A stretch of DNA of 64,000 nt from Streptomyces musisoli (GTDB lineage Bacteria > Actinomycetota > Actinomycetes > Streptomycetales > Streptomycetaceae), in contig NZ_JAERRH010000001.1 of the NCBI RefSeq assembly GCF_016741855.1, forward strand, positions 124,001 to 188,000, in the 5' to 3' direction. The notes beneath the pieces were generated by a model. That model was not told the DNA's origin. It did not search any database and saw only the letters and a list, made by a program, of their open reading frames with translations. A program made the position numbers and the translations under genes. Of the stretch, positions 58,288 to 64,000 are shown one piece after another. Each line of letters opens with the position of its first letter. The first letter of the stretch is position 1.

Positions 58288-59199
58288 TCAGGGGGTTCCT
58301 TCCGGGGAGGTCGCCACGGGTGCGGTGAGGTCGCCCTCCTCGGGCAGTTCCTCGACGTCGACGCCGCGGACCTGGGCCAGTTCGTGCTTGAGCGCGGCGA
58401 GTTCGGCGCCGCCGGCCATGTGGTTGGTCAGCTCCTCCAGGCCGATCTCGCTGCGGTCGGCGGACAGTTCGAGGGTGCCCAGGCGCAGGACGCTGAAGTG
58501 GTCGCCGACCATGTAGGCGTGGTGCGGGTTGTGGGTGATGAAGATGACGCCGAGGCCGCGGTCGCGGGCGGCGGCGATGTACTTCAGCACCACGCCGGAC
58601 TGCTTGACGCCGAGGGCGGCGGTCGGCTCGTCCAGGATGAGGACGCGGGCGCCGAAGTAGACGGCGCGGGCGATGGCCACGCACTGGCGCTGGCCGCCGG
58701 AGAGGGTGCCGATGGGCTGTTCCAGGTCGTCCAGGACGATGCCCATGTTGCGCAGTTCCTGGTCGGCGGTGGCCTTCATCCGGGCGATGTCGAGGCGGCG
58801 GACGGGCCAGGGGCCCCGGGTCATCTCCGAGCCGAGGAAGAAGTTGCGCCACACCGGCATCAGCGGGACGGTCGCCAGGTCCTGGTAGACGGTGGCGATT
58901 CCGCGGTCGAGGGCCTCGCGGGGGGTGGCGAAACGCACCGGCTGCCCGTCGACGAGGAACTCGCCCTCGGTGTGCTGGTGCAGCCCGGAGATGATCTTGA
59001 TGAGGGTGGACTTGCCGGCGCCGTTGTCACCGAGCACGCAGGTGACCCGGCCGGCGCGGACGTCCAGGTCGACGCCGTGCAGGGCGCGGACGTTGCCGTA
59101 GGACTTGCCGGCGCCGCGCAGTTCGACCAGGGGCCCGTCCGGGGCGGGCGCGTCGTCCTTCAGGACCGCGCCATGGGTTCCGGCTGTGTTGTCAGTCAT
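58288..59199 (-). CDS. sugar ABC transporter ATP-binding protein, single domain
   Basis: A 303-residue protein with Walker [33 protein letters not shown], signature [18 protein letters not shown] and Walker [18 protein letters not shown], all typical of the RbsA/MglA carbohydrate class. Only one nucleotide-binding domain is present, as in FrcA-type ATPases, so it must act as a homodimer. It lies directly between the permease and isomerase genes in the operon. A basic/acidic C-terminal tail of about 45 residues follows the ATPase domain. Confidence 0.92.
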   Translation of the reverse strand: MTDNTAGTHGAVLKDDAPAPDGPLVELRGAGKSYGNVRALHGVDLDVRAGRVTCVLGDNGAGKSTLIKIISGLHQHTEGEFLVDGQPVRFATPREALDRGIATVYQDLATVPLMPVWRNFFLGSEMTRGPWPVRRLDIARMKATADQELRNMGIVLDDLEQPIGTLSGGQRQCVAIARAVYFGARVLILDEPTAALGVKQSGVVLKYIAAARDRGLGVIFITHNPHHAYMVGDHFSVLRLGTLELSADRSEIGLEELTNHMAGGAELAALKHELAQVRGVDVEELPEEGDLTAPVATSPEGTP

Positions 59200-59202
59200 G
59201 GG

Positions 59203-60282
59203 TCACCTCCGGGTCGCCGCGCGGCCGACCCACAGATTGATCAGGACGGCGCCGAGGAGCATCACGCCGAGGAATGCCTTGAACCAGTCGGGGTTCCAGC
59301 CCGCGTAGACGATGCCCTGCTGCACCATGCCGAACATGAACGCGCCGAAGACGGGGCCGATGGCCGAGCCGTATCCGCCGGTGAGCAGACAGCCTCCGAT
59401 GACGGCCGCGGCGATGTAGATCAGCTCCTGGCCGACGCCCTCGCCGGACTGCACGGTGTTGAAGGAGAACAGGTTGTGCATGCCGATGAACCAGGCGCCG
59501 AACCCGACCAGCATGAACAGCGAGATCTTGGTGAAGTGGACCGGGACGCCGACCGCGCGGGCGCTTTCCTTGTTGCCGCCGACCGCGAAGATCCAGTTGC
59601 CGTACCTGGTGCGCAGCAGCACCCAGGTGGCCAGTGCGGCGAAGACCAGCCACCAGATCACGGTGATCTTCACCTCGACCCCGCCCACGTCGAACGAGGA
59701 GGCGAAGACCTTCTTGGCCTGGTCGAAGCCGTCCATGTCACTGATGTCGTCGGTGGCGACGTTGCCCGTGACCAGCTTGGTGACCGCGAGGTTGGCGCCC
59801 TGGAGGATCAGGAACGTGCCCAGGGTGACCAGGAAGCTGGGCAGCCCGGTCCTGACCACCATCCAGCCGTTGATCCCGCCGATCGCGAGGGACACGACCA
59901 GGGCGACGATCACCCCGGTCCACACGTTCAGGGTCAGCTGGTAGCTGAGCATGCTCGCGGTGAGTGCCGAGGAGATCACCGCGACGCCCGCGGACAGGTC
60001 GAACTCGCCGCCGATCATCAGCAGGGCCACCGGCAGTGCCATGATCCCGATCGTCGACGACTGGTACAGGATGTTCGCCATCGAGCTGCCGTCACGCACC
60101 GGCGGCGCCGTGATCAGGAAGAACACCAGGACGGCGACGGCGCCGAGGAAGACGCCCACCTCGGGCCGCGCCAGCAGCCTCAGGGGCAGCGAGCGGCGGG
60201 TGGTGCGGCCGTCGGCCTGCTTCCGGCCGGACGCCGGCGGCCTGTCCACCGCCGGCTGAGCCTGCTGGGACATGCTCATCAC
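59203..60282 (-). CDS. sugar ABC transporter permease (RbsC type)
   Basis: The 359-residue membrane protein has about ten hydrophobic segments and the RbsC-family landmarks IGIMALPVALLMIGGEFDLSAG, LGTFLILQGANLAVTKL and GGNKESARAVGVPV. GTG at 60282 overlaps the binding-protein stop by 4 bp. It should form the channel for the sugar or cyclitol bound by the lipoprotein. The operon is consistent with import of a single polyol substrate. Confidence 0.93.
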   Translation of the reverse strand: MMSMSQQAQPAVDRPPASGRKQADGRTTRRSLPLRLLARPEVGVFLGAVAVLVFFLITAPPVRDGSSMANILYQSSTIGIMALPVALLMIGGEFDLSAGVAVISSALTASMLSYQLTLNVWTGVIVALVVSLAIGGINGWMVVRTGLPSFLVTLGTFLILQGANLAVTKLVTGNVATDDISDMDGFDQAKKVFASSFDVGGVEVKITVIWWLVFAALATWVLLRTRYGNWIFAVGGNKESARAVGVPVHFTKISLFMLVGFGAWFIGMHNLFSFNTVQSGEGVGQELIYIAAAVIGGCLLTGGYGSAIGPVFGAFMFGMVQQGIVYAGWNPDWFKAFLGVMLLGAVLINLWVGRAATRR

Positions 60283-61298
60283 CGGGTGCCCTTCGCGGCG
60301 TACTCGGCGACCTTGTCGACGTTGGACTTGTCGACGAAGGCCGGTCCGGTGAGCACCGGCTGCTCACCGCCGCCGCTGTAGTTGCCGTTGTTCTTGTAGA
60401 GCCACAGTGCGTCGACCGCCAGGTAGCCCTGAAGGTAGGGCTGCTGGTCGACGGCGAACTCGATGGTGCCGTTCTGCACCGCCTTGACCAGTTCCTTGTT
60501 GAGGTCGAACGTGGCCACCTCAGCCTTGCTGCCGGCGTCGCCCACCGACTGGACCGCGGTCAGGGCGTAGGGGGCGCCGAGGGTGACGACGGTGTCGACG
60601 GAGTCGTCCTGCTTCAGCTTCGCCGTGATGGTCGACTTCACGGACGGCATGTCGGTGCCGTTCACGTACAGGTTCTCAGTGGTGCCCTTGAACGTCTTCT
60701 TCACACCGTCGCAGCGCTGGGTGAGGCCGACGTTGCCCTGCTCCTGGATCACACAGACGATCTTCTTCGCGCCGGTGGTGTTGAGCTTGTCACCGAACGC
60801 CTCGCCCGCCACGCTCTCGTCCTGCCCGAAGAACTCCAGCAGGCCGAGCTTCTTCCAGTCGCTCACTCCCGAGTTGAGGCCGACCACCGGGATGCCGGCC
60901 TGCTCCGCCTTCGCGATCACCCCCTTCATCGCGTCGGGCTTGGCCAGGGTGAGCGCGATGCCGTCGACCTTCTGGTCGATCGCGTTCTGCACCAGGCTGG
61001 CCTGGTTGCCCGCGTTCGGGTCGGCGGAGTAGACGAGCTTGACGTTGTCCTTGGCCGCCGCGGCCTCCGCTCCCTTGCGGACGGTGTCCCAGAAGGTGTC
61101 ACCGGGAGCCTGGTGGGTCACCAGCGCGACGGTCATGCGGGGGGTGTCGGCCTTGCCCGCGGCGGCGTTCGCCGCTTCCTCCTCGGCCTTCTTGCCGCCG
61201 TGACTGCTGGAGCAGCCGGCCAGGGTGAGAGCCGCCGCGGCGGCCACGGCCACCAAGGGGGCCGGTCTGCGGGAGCGGGGGCGAGAAGAGCAGTCCAT
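60279..61298 (-). CDS. sugar ABC transporter substrate-binding lipoprotein
   Basis: A 339-residue protein with a signal peptide and lipobox (AAALTLAGC), a charged linker (HGGKKAEEEAANAAAG) and a ribose-binding-type fold (RMTVALVTHQAPGDTFWDTVRKG, NAIDQKVDGIALTLAKPDAMKG, FGQDESVAGEAFGDKL). It binds the sugar or inositol outside the cell. It is the first gene of the minus-strand operon and has a consensus promoter with an IolR-like site upstream. It resembles inositol-binding proteins of actinobacteria in context, though the ligand is not proven. Confidence 0.92.
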   Translation of the reverse strand: MDCSSRPRSRRPAPLVAVAAAAALTLAGCSSSHGGKKAEEEAANAAAGKADTPRMTVALVTHQAPGDTFWDTVRKGAEAAAAKDNVKLVYSADPNAGNQASLVQNAIDQKVDGIALTLAKPDAMKGVIAKAEQAGIPVVGLNSGVSDWKKLGLLEFFGQDESVAGEAFGDKLNTTGAKKIVCVIQEQGNVGLTQRCDGVKKTFKGTTENLYVNGTDMPSVKSTITAKLKQDDSVDTVVTLGAPYALTAVQSVGDAGSKAEVATFDLNKELVKAVQNGTIEFAVDQQPYLQGYLAVDALWLYKNNGNYSGGGEQPVLTGPAFVDKSNVDKVAEYAAKGTR

Positions 61299-61357
61299 CT
61301 TTCCTGCACCTCACTGTGCGTGCGACGGGGCAAGGGACGCGGATGCGTTGGGACGGG

Positions 61358-61401
61358 ATACAAGCCTCTGCCGGGCGCGCTGTCAATACTTTGTTAAGAC
61401 A
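61358..61401 (-). promoter_or_regulatory. sigma-70-type promoter and IolR-like operator of the sugar transporter operon
   Basis: On the minus strand TTGACA (61381-61386) and TTGTAT (61358-61363) are separated by exactly 17 bp, a near-consensus promoter. Directly upstream TGTCTTAACA (61392-61401) fits the KGWCHTRACA consensus I recall for the GntR-type inositol regulator IolR of Corynebacterium. This supports an inositol-responsive operon. Confidence 0.65.
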
Positions 61402-61437
61402 TCATTTCACGAACAGGTCCGAATGTAAGTACAAACC

Positions 61438-61680
61438 ATGGGCACCCTCACCTTTCCGGCCCTGAACCTGAGAGGCATGAGCCCAGTACACCGCACCCCG
61501 CAGCGAACGGCACCGGGTGATCGCGCACTCGATCCGCCGGCCTTCACGCCGGCCCGCGCGAGCCCGGCGCCGGTGCACCACCGGCTCGCCCGGCAGTTGG
61601 AGGAGGCCGCCGGCCCCCGCGGGCCCCACCGGGGGGCGACCCGGTGTGCGCTCGACTTCCGGCTGCTGGTCAGAACCTGA
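61438..61680 (+). other. doubtful short ORF, possible decayed LacI C-terminus
   Basis: An 80-codon ORF whose last part (HHRLARQLEEAAGPRGPHRG, then ATRCALDFRLLVRT) faintly recalls the end of LacI-family regulators. It has no ribosome-binding site or N-terminal domain. A terminator hairpin follows 24 bp later. It may be a fragment of a former regulator between the two transporter operons or chance; the rest of 61440-61948 shows no other gene. Confidence 0.2.
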
Positions 61681-61703
61681 AACGGAACCACCTGTTTCGC
61701 ACA

Positions 61704-61732
61704 GCCCCCTCGGCCGTCCGGGCCGCGGGGGC
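61704..61732 (+). terminator. hairpin with T-rich tail
   Basis: GCCCCC-T-CGGCC pairs with GGCCG-C-GGGGGC and is followed by TTCTTCGT. It would stop plus-strand read-through before the second transporter operon. Confidence 0.7.
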
Positions 61733-61865
61733 TTCTTCGTGCATCCGCCCCAACGACGCAGGTGGCAATGACGATTACGTTTCGGGCAAGAGACACCCGA
61801 GTGCGACCGGAGCTATTGACTCATGCGCGGACATGGGGATGTCATTACCGCCACGATGTTCGGTC

Positions 61866-61910
61866 GAGTTGATTTCTGATCGGTTTCGAAGAGCTTCCGG
61901 TGATCAACTC
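61866..61910. promoter_or_regulatory. inverted repeat upstream of the second sugar-binding protein gene
   Basis: GAGTTGAT (61866-61873) and ATCAACTC (61903-61910) are exact inverted copies 29 nt apart, ending 38 bp before the ATG. They may be two operator half-sites or a leader hairpin. Confidence 0.35.
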
Positions 61911-61948
61911 ATCCCCTTGGCCGAACCCCGGATTCCTCAGGAGCCGCC

Positions 61949-63262
61949 ATGCGCCTCTCCCCCTCCGGTCTCTCCCTCTCCGGCCCCAGCCGGCGTTCCC
62001 TGCTGCGCGGAGCGGGTGGTGCCACCCTGCTCGCCGGGGCCGGCATACCTTTGCTGTCCGCCTGTGGAGGCAGCGGTTCCGGCTCTGATCCGAAGACCGT
62101 CACGGTCGGCTCCAACGCCTCGGACGCGGTGCCGAAGGCAGCATTCGAGAGCGTGTACGCGGCCTTCAAGAAGCAGTCCGGCCTGACCGTCGACGTGAAC
62201 ACGAAGGACCACAACACCTTTCAGGAGCAGATCAACTCCTACCTACAGGGCACTCCGGACGATGTGTTCAACTGGTTCGCCGGATACCGCATGCAGTTCT
62301 TCGCGGCGAAGAAGCTGGCCACGCCGATCGACGACGTGTGGGCGAAGATCGGGGACAACTTCCCCGAGGCGATGAAGAAGCTCAGCAAGGGCGAGGACGG
62401 CAAGTACTACTTCGTGCCGCTCACCACGTATCCGTGGGCGATCTTCTACCGCAGAAGCGTCTTCCGGCAGCACGGTTACCAGATCCCCGCCACGTGGGAC
62501 GACTTCGTCGCCCTGCTGAAGCAGATGAAGAAGGACGGCCTGGTCCCGCTCGCCTTCGGCGACAAGGACGCCTGGCCGGCGATGGGCACCTTCGACCAGA
62601 TCAACTTCCGTCTCAACGGCTACGACTTCCACGTCGAACTGATGTCGGGCAAGGCGTCCTGGACCGACGCCAAGGTGAAGGACGTCTTCGACCACTGGGC
62701 CGAGATCCTGCCCTACCACCAGGACGGCTTCATGGGCCGTACCTGGCAGGACGCCGCGCAGACCCTGGTGTCGAAGAAGGCCGGCATGTACCTCCTGGGC
62801 TCCTTCGTGGCCCAGCAGTTCACGAACAAGGCCGACCTGGACGACCTGGACTTCTTCGCCTTCCCGGAGATCAATTCCACGTACGGCCAGGACACGGTCG
62901 AGGCACCGACCGACGGCTTCATGGTCAGCAAGTCCCCGAAGAACCACGCCGGTGTGGTCGAACTGCTGGAGTACCTGGGCAGCCCGGCGGCCGAGGCGCT
63001 GTACCTCAAGACCGACCCGAGCGTGGTGGCCGCCTCCGACAAGGCCGACACCTCCGCGTACTCGGCCCTTCAGAAGAAGGCGTTCGAGATGATCGGCGGC
63101 GCCAAGAGCCTCACCCAGTTCATGGACCGCGACAGCCGCCCCGACTTCACCTCCACGGTGATGCAGCCCGGCCTGCAGAAGTTCCTCCAGAACCCCAAGG
63201 GCGTGGACAGCCTGCTGTCGTCCGTCGAGCGCCAGAAGAAGACGATCTTCGCGTCCTCATGA
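61949..63262 (+). CDS. carbohydrate ABC transporter substrate-binding lipoprotein (family 1)
   Basis: The 437-residue protein has a twin-arginine-like signal (SRRSLLRGAGG) and lipobox LLSAC. Its fold is that of the maltose/UgpB class, with AFKKQSGLTVDVNTKDHNTF, TTYPWAIFYRRSVFRQHGY, WDDFVALLKQMKKDGLVPLA and GLQKFLQNPKG. It captures an oligosaccharide or glycoside. ATG at 61949 follows GGAGCCGCC. The permease gene starts within its stop codon, so the two are one operon that continues past the window. The absence of its usual ATPase is normal, since MsiK serves such systems in Streptomyces. Confidence 0.92.
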   Translation: MRLSPSGLSLSGPSRRSLLRGAGGATLLAGAGIPLLSACGGSGSGSDPKTVTVGSNASDAVPKAAFESVYAAFKKQSGLTVDVNTKDHNTFQEQINSYLQGTPDDVFNWFAGYRMQFFAAKKLATPIDDVWAKIGDNFPEAMKKLSKGEDGKYYFVPLTTYPWAIFYRRSVFRQHGYQIPATWDDFVALLKQMKKDGLVPLAFGDKDAWPAMGTFDQINFRLNGYDFHVELMSGKASWTDAKVKDVFDHWAEILPYHQDGFMGRTWQDAAQTLVSKKAGMYLLGSFVAQQFTNKADLDDLDFFAFPEINSTYGQDTVEAPTDGFMVSKSPKNHAGVVELLEYLGSPAAEALYLKTDPSVVAASDKADTSAYSALQKKAFEMIGGAKSLTQFMDRDSRPDFTSTVMQPGLQKFLQNPKGVDSLLSSVERQKKTIFASS

Positions 63263-64000
63263 GCGGCCCGATGACCACCGACACGACGACGAAGACCCCG
63301 GCGCCGGCAGCCGTGCCACCGCCGGGGGCCGCGCCCGGGAAGAAGCGGGTCACGCACGGCCACCGGCGCCTGCTGACCCGCCGTGACCGGTTCACGCTCG
63401 CCGTGATGGCGGGCGTGCCCACCGTCCTGCACGTGATCCTGGTCTGGGTCACCGCCATCGCCTCGATCCTCCTCGCCTTCACCACCTGGGACGGCATCGC
63501 GTTCGACTCGATCAAGTGGGTCGGCCTGGACAATTTCCGCCAACTGTTCACCGAGAACCCGCAGTTCTGGCCGGCCGTCCAGCACAACCTCATCTGGTTC
63601 GCCGCGCTGATCCTGGTCCCGACGCCGTTCGGCCTGTTCCTCGCCGTCCAGCTGGACAAGCGGATCCGGTTCACGCGGGTCTACCAGACCGCGTTCTTCC
63701 TGCCCGTCGTCATCTCGATGGCGTGCATCGGCTTCGTCTGGCAGCTGGTCTACAACCCGGACACGGGCCTGATCAACAGCATCATCGGCGCCAACGAGCC
63801 CGGCCACTACATCGACTGGATCGGCGACCCCGACCTCAACCTGTGGGCCGTCCTGATCGCCGCGTCCTGGCGGCACGCCGGCTACATGATGATCCTCTAC
63901 CTGGCCGGCCTGAAGAGCGTCGACCCGTCGCTGCGGGAGGCCTCCGCGCTGGACGGCGCGAACGAGTGGCAGACGTTCCGGCACGTCATCTTCCCGACCC
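63259..64000 (+). CDS. carbohydrate ABC transporter permease (MalF type), cut by window edge
   Basis: The first 247 codons are present. A Pro/Ala-rich N-terminus and a first helix (LHVILVWVTAIASILLAF) are followed by FTTWDGIAFDSIKWVGLDNF and PVVISMACIGFVWQLVYN. The beginning of the EAA loop (SLREASALDGANEWQTF) is typical of MalF/UgpA permeases. ATG at 63259 overlaps the upstream stop as ATGA. A second permease and probably glycosidase genes should follow outside the window. Confidence 0.9.
   Translation, partial: MSGPMTTDTTTKTPAPAAVPPPGAAPGKKRVTHGHRRLLTRRDRFTLAVMAGVPTVLHVILVWVTAIASILLAFTTWDGIAFDSIKWVGLDNFRQLFTENPQFWPAVQHNLIWFAALILVPTPFGLFLAVQLDKRIRFTRVYQTAFFLPVVISMACIGFVWQLVYNPDTGLINSIIGANEPGHYIDWIGDPDLNLWAVLIAASWRHAGYMMILYLAGLKSVDPSLREASALDGANEWQTFRHVIFPT

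Overview
The window is very GC-rich, with strongly G/C-biased third codon positions, many GTG starts, frequent 4-bp ATGA/GTGA overlaps between genes, several apparently leaderless promoters and typical actinobacterial families (monomeric NADP isocitrate dehydrogenase, DUF4186, NtaA-type flavin monooxygenases, an anti-sigma-like ATPase, a graspetide cluster). All of this points to a Streptomyces chromosome or a very close relative. Both window edges cut genes.

Layout. 0-7.3 kb: a glycerol-kinase-like/GlpA-like pair on the minus strand, an unknown helical protein, an APC permease and an MscS channel. 7.3-12.6 kb: a compact module of XRE regulator, ImmA/IrrE-type metalloprotease, two paralogous MAB_1171c/DUF6545 membrane proteins and an epoxidase-like FAD enzyme. 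12.6-16.5 kb: DUF4186, icd and an N-formylglutamate amidohydrolase. 16.7-25 kb: a protease locus with a TPR-CHAT (caspase-like) protein, a subtilisin-like S8 protease, a sigma factor, a small unknown protein, a LuxR-type P-loop regulator and an astacin-like protein whose catalytic Glu is Gln. 25-32.4 kb: a sulfur-scavenging operon (amino-acid-type ABC transporter plus two flavin monooxygenases) behind a SAM-IV riboswitch and a small leader peptide, with a second leader peptide ahead of a GST-like gene. 32.5-40 kb: a trans-4-hydroxyproline catabolic cluster (three-subunit FAD/Fe-S dehydrogenase, DapA-family deaminase, epimerase, GntR regulator, permease). 40-43.5 kb: a LytS-type kinase with a sodium:solute symporter and a two-TM partner.

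43.67-49.75 kb is an island bounded by an intact tRNA-Pro(GGG) and a 46-bp copy of that tRNA's 3' half. It carries an XRE-TPR regulator, a NUDIX enzyme, an RsbW-like ATPase and a graspetide (ATP-grasp RiPP) cluster of precursor, ATP-grasp ligase and PCMT-type methyltransferase. The ligase has a one-base frameshift in a C-run. A tRNA-type terminator now lies beyond the tRNA fragment, 6 kb from the intact tRNA, as expected if the element inserted at the tRNA 3' end.

49.8-64 kb: a TetR/MFS efflux pair with tandem palindromic operators, a small membrane protein, a cupin, a LacI regulator with matching operators, two Gfo/Idh/MocA dehydrogenases, a TIM-barrel isomerase and a sugar ABC transporter. 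The transporter promoter carries a site matching the actinobacterial IolR consensus, which suggests inositol-type cyclitol uptake and oxidation. A second carbohydrate ABC transporter begins at the right edge.

The most promising candidates for undescribed biology are the TPR-CHAT/S8/sigma/inactive-metalloprotease locus and the XRE-ImmA-DUF6545-FAD module. All functional statements rest on motif and family recognition by eye; no database search was run.
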